The notes under the pieces are model-generated. The model searched no databases and was not told where the DNA came from. It saw nothing but the letters and a program-made list of their open reading frames with translations. Positions 1-8,390 of a stretch of DNA of 34,849 nt are shown here, one piece after another. Every line of letters starts with the position of its first letter. Position 1 is the first letter of the stretch. Source of the stretch: CAYWHE01 sp964458125. GTDB taxonomy: Bacteria; Bacteroidota; Bacteroidia; AKYH767-A; OLB10. A program made the translations under genes and the position numbers. The stretch spans positions 1-34,849 of the forward strand of contig CAYWHE010000010.1 in the NCBI GenBank assembly GCA_964458125.1, in the 5' to 3' direction.

Positions 1-2
1 CG

Positions 3-150
3 TTGTCCTTGTAAAAGTCAAGTCGACTTGAAAATTCCACCCCAAGCAGCGGCGTTTTGAACCGATCCCGTCTCGCCTGAGGCGAGACGGGATTCATTCG
101 ACTACGACTTTCACTTCGGACTTTGTCCTTGTAAAAGTCAAGTCGAATTG
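3..150. repeat. Direct and inverted repeat mosaic
   Basis: A 24-base sequence beginning ttgtccttgtaaaagtcaag is present at 3-26 and again, identical, at 123-146, exactly 120 bases apart. A diverged inverted copy of its right part (aaagtc..agtcgaat) lies at 95-111, and a perfect hairpin (65-93) sits between the copies. The window starts inside this structure, so it may extend to the left. It looks like an intergenic dispersed or REP-like repeat; I cannot name a family. Confidence 0.7.
65..93. repeat. Perfect 13-bp stem, 3-base loop hairpin
   Basis: The arm atcccgtctcgcc (65-77) is followed by tga and then by its exact reverse complement (81-93). There is no adjacent T-run on either strand, so it is not a standard intrinsic terminator. 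It is nested between the two 24-base direct repeats and is probably part of the same repeat unit. Confidence 0.8.
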
Positions 151-259
151 AATAACCCCTTTGGACTGATTGATGCAATCGCCTTGCCGCTCTCCCGCAT
201 CCGTGGCTCTGAAGGGGCTAACGAACACAAATATTATACTTTCATAATATTACCTGATG

Positions 260-630
260 GAACATAAAATGTTTTATGGTGCCAGACCCAGGTTGCTTGC
301 AAAAGCCAGCATATAAGAGTAAATCTATCCAGGACTGGAAAATTACGACAGGGATTTTTGAATGAAAATCAACCTGGCGTAAGCTAAAAGCCTCAACACA
401 CGGCATATATTTACATGCCTGATTTCCTTTGTCACGAATTGAAACTGGTAATGGAAACCGTTGGTGAAAATCACAAACAAAATCCGGCGTACGATGAAAG
501 CGGAACAGACGCTTTAAAGTACCTGGCCATTCAAGTATTTCGATTTTCAAATGAAGAACTAATTAATGAAACTGAAAACGTTATTGCAAACATAAGAGGG
601 AGATTTTCTTCCGCACTGAATGAATCCTGA
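260..630 (+). pseudogene. Decayed DUF559-family (Vsr/endonuclease-like) gene
   Basis: The frame from 415 to 630 reads PDFLCHELKLVMET, then a YDESGTDALKYL stretch, then FRFSNEELINETENVI. This follows the order of conserved blocks in DUF559 proteins (usually DFYC-ELKLVIEIDGG, YDE-RT--L, VIRF-NEE). These are small proteins of roughly 110-130 residues with a Vsr/restriction-endonuclease-like fold. Here the acidic EIDGG block is degraded to METVGEN. The N-terminal half is in another frame: a possible remnant of the AEK-LW region reads EHKMFYGA from 260, and stop codons separate it from the 415 frame. I call it a pseudogene. The C-terminal match is fairly clear; the left boundary is approximate. 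Confidence 0.6.
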
Positions 631-746
631 ATTCCTAGCGAACCGCAGTGAGCGGTGTCAATCTGCCGCTTAAACATGAAGAAACTCTTGCGCAGGCGCC
701 CTCAGGGCCACGGGTGCCGGCCATAGAAAATGGATTACAGTATAAT

Positions 747-3092
747 TTAGTTGAGCAAAATCATTTGTTTGCTGTCGGCCGGCTTTCCGTTCACCAATAA
801 CAGATACGTATACGTTCCAGGTGTCAGGCTGCGGCCGGCCAACGCGGTTTCACCGTACCCTTTTGATTCAACAGGAATCGACATCATCTCATGTCCGTCG
901 AAAGAATAAATTTTTATTACCGCCATTGCAGCATTGGAAGGGATGTAATACCGGATGATTGTTTTTTCGGTGAATGGATTCGGTACGTTCTGTTCCAACT
1001 GTGCCTTTTCAGTTGTCTGAATGACGTCCTTATCTGCCGGGACCTCGGGATGAAACGTGTTGCAGCAACGGCTTAAGGCCTGCTCCATACCCGTGAATTT
1101 TTGTTGCAGGTCCTCCATATCTTTTTGCAAACCATTAATTTTTTCTTCTTTTATTTCCAGTTGCCGTTGCTGCTCGCGGATGGCATTGATAAGCACAAAA
1201 TCCATGGCTCCATAATCGATGGAGAGGTAGCTGTGCTTATCCCCGTTTTTATTCTCATGCGTCCATTCCTTTACCATGTATGGGGCTATCTCCTGAAGGT
1301 CCTGTGCCATGATGCCGACAAACTGTTCATCGGCAGGCATGCCGGCCTCACCTGAGTAGTTGTACCGGACCGGTTTCAGTTGATTAACCAGGGACAGGCC
1401 ATCACTGAAACCGGAAACATTTTTCTTCAGCCGCGCATCGGAAACTACCGTCCAGCTTGAAGATCCCGGTTTTCCGGCCGAGTTGGTACTGAGTTGCAAC
1501 TGGTAGGATGGGCTGCCCGTTCCGATCCCTACCATGGTTCCGGATCCAGTACCGTCAATGATCAGGTTTCCTCCATTGTTCTGAAGTGTCAGCGTACCTG
1601 TGGATCCGTTATTCCGTGACATGATTTCGTTTTCATCCATGACCAGGTTGGTTCCGGACACCGCACCCAGGATTACATATCCGCCTGATGCCAGGGCGGC
1701 GTCACTGCCGCCAAATACATGAAGTCTTGCAGCAGGCGTGGTGCTGCCTCCAACAGCCACATAACTGCCCAGCGGATTGAGATAGAGGTTGGAGGAAGCG
1801 TTGATGTTATTCCTGGCCTGAATTTTAAATCCATCCATGATGAGGTTGTTGCCAACGGCCTCACCGCACATGATATAGCCGCCGCTGCCGATATTGGCCG
1901 TGGTTCCGCCGGATACCTGCAGCTTGCAATTCGGACTTGTGGAGCCAATTCCAAGCCGCTGCGTCGCCGTGCTGTAAAACAAATCGGAATTGGAAGTCAT
2001 GGTAAAAGTACCGTTCCATAAAGCAAGTTGTCCTGCAGTACCGTTTCCGCTGAGGACGCCACCGCCAGAAATGGTTTGCCAGGAAGCCAGGCCATTGGCA
2101 TCGGATGTCAGCACCTTTCCGTTTCCAGGAGAACCCCCGTTGATTTTAATTTGTCCGTTAATCTCCAGCGCTGATGCTGGTGAAGAGGTCCCGATTCCCA
2201 GCCGGAAATTGGTGCTGTCCCAATACAGGCTGCTGCTGGAGCTCAGGGAAGAATTACCGTTCCAGAAGGCGAGACGGGTGGCTTGCCCTCCCCCGCTGAG
2301 TCCTCCTGAGCCTCCTGCCGGAGCAGTTTTCCAGACGGCATTCCCCGTGGCGGCTTCAAAGGTCAGTACCTGCCCGTCAAAACCGCCCGGGATCCGAAAT
2401 GTTCCATTGACCTCCAGTCTGGCCTGCGGATTACCCGTTCCGATCCCCACATTCCCGTTGGATCGCAAAACAGTGATGGCATTGCCGCTGAAGGAGGAGG
2501 CATTGATTACATAATCATTGGCGCCTTGTGCGATCCCTGCACGCCAGGTCTGTGCGCCAAGCCCGCCCCCGGTATTTTTAAACTCAATCATGGAAGTGAC
2601 GTTGGAATCGGCCCGCTCAATGATCACCGAGGCTGGCCCTCCGGTGGAATGTATATACGCTGTAATGTTACCGCTCCCGGTGATGTCGAGCGTTTTTGAC
2701 GGAGTCGCTGTACCGATCCCGACCAAGGAACCGGCATCGCCAAGCTGAATAATATTGGCCGCCCCGCTGCTGAGCACCTGACGGCCACTGATCCGGTAAA
2801 CGGAATCGGTATTGATGCTTCCGCCTTTTACGTCAAGCTTAAATACCGGTGCCGTGATGCCGAGGCCCGTTTTTCCCCCGCTGGTAATCGTCAGTCGAAC
2901 AGAATTGTTTGTTTTAATACGAAAGGACCTGCCGTCGAGGGTGCCGATAAAATTTGTTCCGGCGGTACCGGAATTTCCGTTGAGGTCCCAGTTGCCCGTG
3001 GTGCCATTGGTTTGCGCCATCAGATGAGGGGTAACTATGCCGGTGCAAAGCATCAGGAGAATTGCAGTGAAGCTGTTAAAGAATGTTTTCAT
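747..3092 (-). CDS. Secreted tail-fibre-like protein with S74 chaperone domain and T9SS type A sorting domain
   Basis: A 781-residue protein with a signal peptide (about 1-26, ending MAQ). The body has about seven copies of a motif close to VGIGT-sP---LevnG, separated by glycine/serine-rich stretches, as in Bacteroidota collar or tail-fibre-like proteins. From S551 comes an S74 intramolecular chaperone domain (SDARLKKNV, then FVGIMAQDLQEI), followed by a coiled coil at about 640-675 (EQQRQLEIKEEKINGLQKD) and a Cys-Cys pair. The last 85 or so residues (NVPNPFTEKTIIRYYIP to the end) are a T9SS type A CTD, so the protein is probably exported and displayed at the cell surface. S74 domains in phage fibres fold trimers and can cut themselves just before the Ser of the SD motif. 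It is the leftmost minus-strand gene of the window, separated from its neighbour by a terminator. Confidence 0.85.
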   Translation of the reverse strand: MKTFFNSFTAILLMLCTGIVTPHLMAQTNGTTGNWDLNGNSGTAGTNFIGTLDGRSFRIKTNNSVRLTITSGGKTGLGITAPVFKLDVKGGSINTDSVYRISGRQVLSSGAANIIQLGDAGSLVGIGTATPSKTLDITGSGNITAYIHSTGGPASVIIERADSNVTSMIEFKNTGGGLGAQTWRAGIAQGANDYVINASSFSGNAITVLRSNGNVGIGTGNPQARLEVNGTFRIPGGFDGQVLTFEAATGNAVWKTAPAGGSGGLSGGGQATRLAFWNGNSSLSSSSSLYWDSTNFRLGIGTSSPASALEINGQIKINGGSPGNGKVLTSDANGLASWQTISGGGVLSGNGTAGQLALWNGTFTMTSNSDLFYSTATQRLGIGSTSPNCKLQVSGGTTANIGSGGYIMCGEAVGNNLIMDGFKIQARNNINASSNLYLNPLGSYVAVGGSTTPAARLHVFGGSDAALASGGYVILGAVSGTNLVMDENEIMSRNNGSTGTLTLQNNGGNLIIDGTGSGTMVGIGTGSPSYQLQLSTNSAGKPGSSSWTVVSDARLKKNVSGFSDGLSLVNQLKPVRYNYSGEAGMPADEQFVGIMAQDLQEIAPYMVKEWTHENKNGDKHSYLSIDYGAMDFVLINAIREQQRQLEIKEEKINGLQKDMEDLQQKFTGMEQALSRCCNTFHPEVPADKDVIQTTEKAQLEQNVPNPFTEKTIIRYYIPSNAAMAVIKIYSFDGHEMMSIPVESKGYGETALAGRSLTPGTYTYLLLVNGKPADSKQMILLN

Positions 3093-3185
3093 TTACATAA
3101 TGGTTTTTGGAGGTTCAATGGCCAGGGCTGATTTACAGGAACCCAGCTATAATTAAGGAGCAAGTTAGAAAATTTTTCCAACCAA

Positions 3186-3221
3186 CAAAAAATCAGCAGT
3201 GGTCCGCGGACTACTGCTGAT
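3186..3221 (-). terminator. Intrinsic terminator downstream of the 3238-4878 gene
   Basis: The 30 bases at 3192-3221 form a hairpin with every position paired (one G-U) and almost no loop: atcagcagt on one side, actgctgat on the other, GTCC/GGAC near the tip. Read on the minus strand it is followed at once by a run of T (A-run at 3187-3192 on the plus strand). It lies 17 bases after the stop of the gene transcribed leftwards, so it most likely ends that transcript and insulates the S74 gene. Confidence 0.8.
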
Positions 3222-3237
3222 CATTAAAAACAGCCGG

Positions 3238-4878
3238 TTAGTTCTTTACAATCTTATGCGCTTTTCCTTCATTCACCACCAGGAAATAAATCCCTGCAGG
3301 CTGCCGTCTAATGGGCAGTTCGAGTTCCATGGTTTCTTCTGCAGGTTTTCCCCAGGTAATGATCCGGCCCTGCATATCAAACAAACGGTATGATAAAACC
3401 GGCTCCTGGCTTTTAATCCGGATATAATCGCTTGCCGGGTTGGGATAAACCGATACGGAAACCGCTTCCTGTTGATCTTCTATGCGTTCGATGATATAGC
3501 TGTAAAAACGGGTGAACATCTGGTAGTCGTGGGGCTGAAAGATATTGCTGGTTTTATCCTGGTATCCGGCTACGGCAAATTGATTGGTGCCCAGCGAAAG
3601 TAACGCGATACGGTTTCCGGCTGCACCATTACTGATGATGGAATCCCTGTAATAGTTGCTTCCGTTGCCGAGAGCGTTATAGGCCAGCAGAAACATATGA
3701 CTGCCCTTGTTGCCGGTTAGGTAGGTAGTGCCTCCGGTAGTGGATATGGCATCCCGGAGTACCGTATTATAAGGAAAAGATGATCCCATATAGGAGGCCG
3801 AACCGCTCAGGGTAGCGTCATACTTTCCGATCTGAACGTTATACACGGAGGTATTGCTGTTTTTGGAATAGCCGGCTACCAGAATATCCGACGAACCAGC
3901 CAGGGTGATTTTCATGGCCTCCGAATAGTAATTGGTTCCGGGATTGAATACTCTTGAGCTGAGCGTGGAACCATCTGACTTTTTCAGTCTCCTGATCACC
4001 CAGGAATGTTTGTTGTTCGGATTGTTCCGTTTGCTGCCGGCTACATAGACATAGGAACTGTTCAGCGCTACTGAATTATACACATTCTGACCGGAATCCA
4101 GCGTGCCTGCCAGGCTGTAAATATTACCCATGGTGGTGGCCAGCCGGATGATGAGGGTGGCGGATTTCCCGGTTACTGTGTCCGTGACACCACCGGCTAC
4201 ATAAACGGCCTGGTCAGTCTGGCTATAAAGAATATCTTTCGGATTCTCCTGGTACTGATCCGAAACATTCAGGAAATTGTACAGGTAACTGTATTGAATA
4301 TACATGTTGTTGCTGGTGGTTGTTTTGGTCAGGCGCAAAGCGGCGAGGGAGGTTGCATTACCATTTGGTTTTTTGCAGGCAATAAACAAATAACCATTGA
4401 TGCCGGAACCGGCCATTGCAGCATCCACCGGGCTGTGGTAGGTGCTGAAGAAATCAGCGCTCAATGGCGTGACCAGGCTGGTGGCCGAATACTTCAGTAC
4501 GAGCAGGGACTGGGCACCCGTGGTAATATGAACGGCATTGCACACCACGTATAAATAAGTGGAGCCGTCATAGACCACCTTTTTAACGTATTCCCTGTAA
4601 TTCACATTGTCGTAGGTGCCCTGAGTGGCGACTACGCCGGAAGCATTGTATTTAATGACGTGAATGGCCTGCGTGGACATCTCCTTCATTTGTTCCCCGG
4701 CCACATAGGTGTTGTCGCTGGCATCGGAAACGATATCTTCCGCCACATCGTTGGCGTATACCACCTGCGGGTTGGAGAAGTAATCGTAATACTTAGTGGT
4801 GTAGCCGATTTGTCCGGAAGAAACGCTGGTCACCAAAACGGCATACATAAAGGCGAAGAATAAGATGGTTTTTTTCAT
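3238..4878 (-). CDS. Secreted beta-propeller-like protein with T9SS type A sorting domain
   Basis: Start chosen at the ATG at 4878, which gives MKKTILFFAFMYAVLV, a clear signal peptide; an upstream in-frame start would only add a charged extension. The mature part of this 546-residue protein has repeated units of the kind D-Y--GG or YVAGEQ/VYVAGG/YVYVAGS spaced 50-70 residues apart, as in SBBP-type beta-propellers. The C-terminal 75 or so residues (VSVYPNPASDYIRIKS, then MQGRII, then PAGIYFLVV) are a typical type A CTD. It is expected to be secreted or surface-attached. I see no catalytic motif and cannot give a specific function. A strong terminator follows it and a Bacteroidota-type promoter precedes it, so it is probably monocistronic. 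Confidence 0.8.
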   Translation of the reverse strand: MKKTILFFAFMYAVLVTSVSSGQIGYTTKYYDYFSNPQVVYANDVAEDIVSDASDNTYVAGEQMKEMSTQAIHVIKYNASGVVATQGTYDNVNYREYVKKVVYDGSTYLYVVCNAVHITTGAQSLLVLKYSATSLVTPLSADFFSTYHSPVDAAMAGSGINGYLFIACKKPNGNATSLAALRLTKTTTSNNMYIQYSYLYNFLNVSDQYQENPKDILYSQTDQAVYVAGGVTDTVTGKSATLIIRLATTMGNIYSLAGTLDSGQNVYNSVALNSSYVYVAGSKRNNPNNKHSWVIRRLKKSDGSTLSSRVFNPGTNYYSEAMKITLAGSSDILVAGYSKNSNTSVYNVQIGKYDATLSGSASYMGSSFPYNTVLRDAISTTGGTTYLTGNKGSHMFLLAYNALGNGSNYYRDSIISNGAAGNRIALLSLGTNQFAVAGYQDKTSNIFQPHDYQMFTRFYSYIIERIEDQQEAVSVSVYPNPASDYIRIKSQEPVLSYRLFDMQGRIITWGKPAEETMELELPIRRQPAGIYFLVVNEGKAHKIVKN

Positions 4879-4925
4879 TTTTTTTGATTTGTTTGATTTG
4901 TTTGTTATTATGGATGAATATGGGT

Positions 4926-4954
4926 CAAAAGTATGCCCGTCCTGCCGCAACCAA
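4926..4954 (-). promoter_or_regulatory. Bacteroidota-type promoter for the 3238-4878 gene
   Basis: On the minus strand TACTTTTG (4926-4933) matches the -7 consensus TAnnTTTG, with TTG (4952-4954) 18 bases upstream as the -33 element. The distance to the ATG at 4878 leaves a leader of about 40 bases. This also supports the downstream start. Confidence 0.5.
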
Positions 4955-5123
4955 CCCCTCCGTTTTGAAACCGGCAGGATTCAATGGAAAAACGGCGGGA
5001 GTTGCTTTGTTTTCGTTTTCAGCGGTTATGTTAAGCGGGGTCGGGAATTTTAAAAATATCGCTTATTTTTACCGCACCATTACCCGGATCATTTCAACTT
5101 AATCAACTGCAAACCTGAAACCG

Positions 5124-5888
5124 ATGCGAATAATCTGCTGGAACATCAACGGTATCCGTGCCATCTGGAAAAAAGGATTTCCGGAATGGTTTGAAAAGGA
5201 GAATCCCGATATTTTATGTTTGCAGGAAACCAAGGCCCAGCGTGACCAGCTGGAGGAGCAGGTCCTGAAATTCAGGGACTACCAGAGCTACTTTTACTCG
5301 GCTGAAAAAAAAGGCTATTCCGGCGTGGCTGTTTATACCCGAGTGAAACCACGGTCCGTAAAAGCCGGTTTGGGCATACCGGATTTTGATTCCGAGGGAC
5401 GGGTGATCGAAATGGAATTTGAAAAATTCATCCTGTTCTGCGTTTATTTTCCGAACGGTGGAAGAGGACCGGAGCGGGTGCGGTTCAAACTGGCCTTTTA
5501 CGATGCCGTTTTCAAACGTGCCCAGGAATTAAGAAAAACTAAAAAGCATATCGTCATTTGCGGGGATTACAATACGGCACATAAGGAAATCGACCTGGCC
5601 AGGCCGAAGGAAAACGTCCGCACATCCGGGTTCCTTCCGGAAGAACGTGCCTGGATCGATAAGATCGTGGAAATGGATTACGTTGATATTTTCAGGAAGT
5701 ACAACCAGGAGCCCGGGCAATATACCTACTGGGACCAGATCACCCGTGCCCGCGACCGGAACGTGGGCTGGAGGATCGATTATTTTTTTGTTTCATCCGA
5801 AATGGTTCCCATGGTTACCAATGCCTCCATTCACATGCAGGTGATGGGCAGCGACCATTGCCCGATTGAGATGGAGGTGGCGGATTAA
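5124..5888 (+). CDS. xth: Exodeoxyribonuclease III (AP endonuclease)
   Basis: The full-length 254-residue protein belongs to the ExoIII/APE1 family, which cuts DNA 5' of abasic sites and degrades 3' ends during base excision repair. All key residues are visible: N7 in WNINGIR, the metal-binding E35 in LQETKA, Y108 in VYFPNG, D148 and N150 in GDYNTAH, D219 in WRIDYFF, and the terminal S243-D244-H245 triad in SDHCPIEM. The start at MRIICWNINGIR is the usual one for the family. The gene stands alone between a divergent secreted-protein gene and a 433-base gap. It is cytoplasmic with no transfer signs. Confidence 0.95.
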   Translation: MRIICWNINGIRAIWKKGFPEWFEKENPDILCLQETKAQRDQLEEQVLKFRDYQSYFYSAEKKGYSGVAVYTRVKPRSVKAGLGIPDFDSEGRVIEMEFEKFILFCVYFPNGGRGPERVRFKLAFYDAVFKRAQELRKTKKHIVICGDYNTAHKEIDLARPKENVRTSGFLPEERAWIDKIVEMDYVDIFRKYNQEPGQYTYWDQITRARDRNVGWRIDYFFVSSEMVPMVTNASIHMQVMGSDHCPIEMEVAD

Positions 5889-5960
5889 CAAGAAGGTTCT
5901 CCGTCAAACGAAAATATCCCCCTTCTCATAGCCTACCTTAAGGCTGGAGCAAATGAGGGG

Positions 5961-6221
5961 CTACACAGGCAACCGGACCAAATAATTGTAAGAAACAGTA
6001 AATTTCGAAAGGTTTTGTACTCCTCTTCTTAAACTGTCTGAGCGTTCCAAGACACGATTGATATGCCAATGATTCTTAACAAATTCTCCAAGCCGTCCAT
6101 TATAATCTGGCCCGACAGGGGCAAATCCGTTTTTAGGTAAAATATCTTCTCTGATTTTTTGGTTTAGGCACCACTTTATAAGGTTAAAACATATACAACT
6201 CCGGATTACTACGTTTCGTTT
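5961..6221 (-). pseudogene. Start-less reading frame, probable unidentified gene remnant
   Basis: In the 433-base gap between xth and the next gene, an 86-codon frame is open on the minus strand from a stop at 6222-6224 to a stop at 5961-5963. It has no ATG. The translation has protein-like composition, for example KWCLNQKIREDILPKNGF, GPDYNGRLGEFVKNHWHI and RSDSLRRGVQNLSKF. I do not recognise the family. The lack of a start suggests the 3' end of a decayed gene. The rest of the gap (5889-5960) contains a weak hairpin (ctcat-agcc / ggct-atgag, 5924-5957) that might terminate xth. 6225-6321 holds only imperfect inverted repeats. Confidence 0.35.
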
Positions 6222-6321
6222 TTAAACCATATCGCTCAAGTTGTCTTCATGCAAAAAGCCGGCAGCCGTATGTTATTCAATTGCGACGGAGATGAATACC
6301 AGCGAAGTTCATACGGAAGAT

Positions 6322-8004
6322 TTATACATCCATAATTGATAAATGTACTTCCTTAAACCGCCTTTGTCTATCCGCTATTTTCTGATGAATCCAGGCGGGC
6401 CAGCGGGAATTGTCTTCTGCATCAAAAATGCTGACCTGCTGTCCTTCTCCGTTTGACAATAGGTCGGCCGGGGAACAATTTAAAATAGCTGCGGCGGTTT
6501 CGACGCCCGAATGGCTGGCACCTGCCACTCCATGTGATAATATGCTGGCACCGCAGAGGTAAAGGTTTTCGATCTCCGATTTTTTGGAGTAGGAAAAAGG
6601 ACCCGTCTGTGAGAAACTCTTTTCCGTACCGTACACATTTCCTTTTGTGGAATTGATATAAAATTCATTGGTGATGGGAGTGCCCAGTTCCATTTGCACC
6701 ACATGATCCCCGATACCCGGAATAACACTCTCCATGCTCGTCATAAATTTCCGGCAGATTCTTTCCTTGTGTTGCAAATACTTTTCGGATCGCACCTTAC
6801 CTTCTCCTTCAAATTCCCGGAAAGATTCGTAATCAATGAGTGTGACCACTTCAAAATTATGATACCGTCCGTTGTAACTGGCAGGATCTTTCAGGGTAGT
6901 GCAACTGATAAACAAGGCAGGAAACTCTTCCTCACTTAAAATATCCATTGCTGTCATTTCCGTAAAAAGTGAATCCATGTCGCCCTCCCCTTTTTTTATT
7001 TTCCAGATATTGCCGGAATCCATGCCCGCCTTTCGCACATCCATATCCACCGTGAGGAAGAGAATCAGTGAGGTAACGGAATAACGGGTTTTATCCAGTT
7101 TTGTTCGTTGCCGTTTACTGAGTTGCTCTTTGCCGACCAGGTCCAGGTATGTTTTACCGGGATCGGCATTGGAAATAACTCTTTTGGCATGGATACGAGT
7201 GCCGTCGGCCAGGACGACACCCGTAGCCCGTTTCTTCCCGCGGCCTTCGGTCATGATTTTCTTTACCCCATGGCCGGTTCGTATATGACCACCGTGATTT
7301 TTAATGGAATTGGTCATCGCCTTAACCAAAGCGGCTCCGCCACCCATGGGATAAAATCCGCCTTCAAAATAATGATCCATGACGGCACAATGCAGGGGGA
7401 AACTGGCCATGCCGGGGGGCAGCCCGTGATCCCCGCACTGAATATTCAATACCTGCCTGAGCAATGGATCCCGGATATGCCAGTCAATAACCCTTTTCAG
7501 GCTGAACAATCCGTATTTTCCAAGGTGGCGGGTCAGGTATGGAATCCGCAAATGATCCCGGAAACCCTTCATCAGCCGAATCAGTTGCAACTGCCTGCTC
7601 ACGTTCCGGACGGTAGTCAGGTATTTTTTAATGCCTTCCCTTTCCAGCGGGAAGCGTTCTCCCAGGCTTTGCCCGAGCCTGTCCATTCCGGCTGGCAGGT
7701 CAATTCGAATATCCCCGATCCAGCAATGTTCATAGGCTGCCTTGTTCATCCTGAAAAAAACCAGGTCATTGGCAATGCCCAGTCCTTCATATAATTTACT
7801 GGTGGATTCGCCCTTGTCCAGCAATCCGATATAATGCACACCCGGGCTGAATCGCTGACCCTGAAGGTAAAAGCTATGACACCATCCGCCGGGCACGTCA
7901 TGCTGTTCCAGGACAAGCACCTGCTGTCCCGCTCTTGCCAGGCAAAGGGCGGCCGACAATCCCCCGGCCCCGGAACCGATAATTATCGCATCATATTCTT
8001 CCAT
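6322..8004 (-). CDS. FAD-dependent phytoene desaturase/retinol saturase-like oxidoreductase
   Basis: Start set at the ATG at 8004, giving MEEYDAIIIGSGAGG; an upstream TTG in frame is less likely. The 560-residue protein opens with a Rossmann dinucleotide-binding motif (IIGSGAGGLSAALCLARAG, then LVLEQHDVPGG), has VISNADPGKTYLDLVG in the middle, and ends with a second FAD contact (NLYLCGASILSHGVAGASHSG). This is the layout of CrtI-type carotenoid desaturases, carotenoid isomerases and all-trans-retinol saturases. The substrate cannot be read from sequence, and no other carotenoid gene is in the window. It lies 95 bases after the winged-helix gene on the same strand and could be the last gene of that operon, or separately transcribed. 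Length is typical for the family. Confidence 0.8.
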   Translation of the reverse strand: MEEYDAIIIGSGAGGLSAALCLARAGQQVLVLEQHDVPGGWCHSFYLQGQRFSPGVHYIGLLDKGESTSKLYEGLGIANDLVFFRMNKAAYEHCWIGDIRIDLPAGMDRLGQSLGERFPLEREGIKKYLTTVRNVSRQLQLIRLMKGFRDHLRIPYLTRHLGKYGLFSLKRVIDWHIRDPLLRQVLNIQCGDHGLPPGMASFPLHCAVMDHYFEGGFYPMGGGAALVKAMTNSIKNHGGHIRTGHGVKKIMTEGRGKKRATGVVLADGTRIHAKRVISNADPGKTYLDLVGKEQLSKRQRTKLDKTRYSVTSLILFLTVDMDVRKAGMDSGNIWKIKKGEGDMDSLFTEMTAMDILSEEEFPALFISCTTLKDPASYNGRYHNFEVVTLIDYESFREFEGEGKVRSEKYLQHKERICRKFMTSMESVIPGIGDHVVQMELGTPITNEFYINSTKGNVYGTEKSFSQTGPFSYSKKSEIENLYLCGASILSHGVAGASHSGVETAAAILNCSPADLLSNGEGQQVSIFDAEDNSRWPAWIHQKIADRQRRFKEVHLSIMDV

Positions 8005-8099
8005 CGTCGGCAAGGTACGCAAAATGCCGTCAGCATCAGGAATAGTCCTGCGCTTCCGGGTACTGATGGAGCAGGGAGAATCGTCAGGGTTAAACGAAA

Positions 8100-8390
8100 T
8101 TATTTTTTCTGGTGGATATACTGCCTGATATTGTTCACATAGGTTTCAAATGCCCTGAGGCCTGCAGGTGTAATTTTGCAGGTCGTCAGCGGATAATTGT
8201 CCCGGAACGATTTCCTGACCTGTATATAATCGGCCTCCGCCAGCTTATTGATCTGCACACTGAGGTTCCCGGCAGTGGCACCTGTTTTTTCTTTCAGAAA
8301 AGAGAATTCCGCTTCCTTCACACTGACCAGCAAAGACATCACCGACAGGCGTAATTGAGAATGCAGAAGCGGATCAAGCTCTTTAAACAT
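8100..8390 (-). CDS. Winged-helix transcriptional regulator
   Basis: A 96-residue protein that is essentially one winged-helix domain (LRLSVMSLLVSVKEAEFSFL, then TGATAGNLSVQINKLAEADYI as the recognition region, then KITPAGLRAFETYV as the wing and end). It matches the small stand-alone winged-helix regulators (HTH_34/PadR-MarR-like) common in Bacteroidota, which usually act as dimeric repressors. Its ATG overlaps the stop of the upstream membrane-protein gene (ATGTTTAA, 8 bases), so the two are translationally coupled and presumably work together. A perfect 15-base palindrome inside the promoter of the same gene cluster (11827-11841) is the obvious candidate operator. The ligand is unknown. 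Confidence 0.8.
   Translation of the reverse strand: MFKELDPLLHSQLRLSVMSLLVSVKEAEFSFLKEKTGATAGNLSVQINKLAEADYIQVRKSFRDNYPLTTCKITPAGLRAFETYVNNIRQYIHQKK

Noticed and set aside
6266..6316. Terminator after the FAD-dependent oxidoreductase
   Set aside because: ccgtatg/catacgg and tattca/tgaata pair, but the stem is interrupted and asymmetric and no T-run follows on the minus strand.
7108..7794. 228-codon open frame on the plus strand
   Set aside because: It lies entirely antisense to the FAD-dependent oxidoreductase, whose motifs are well conserved.
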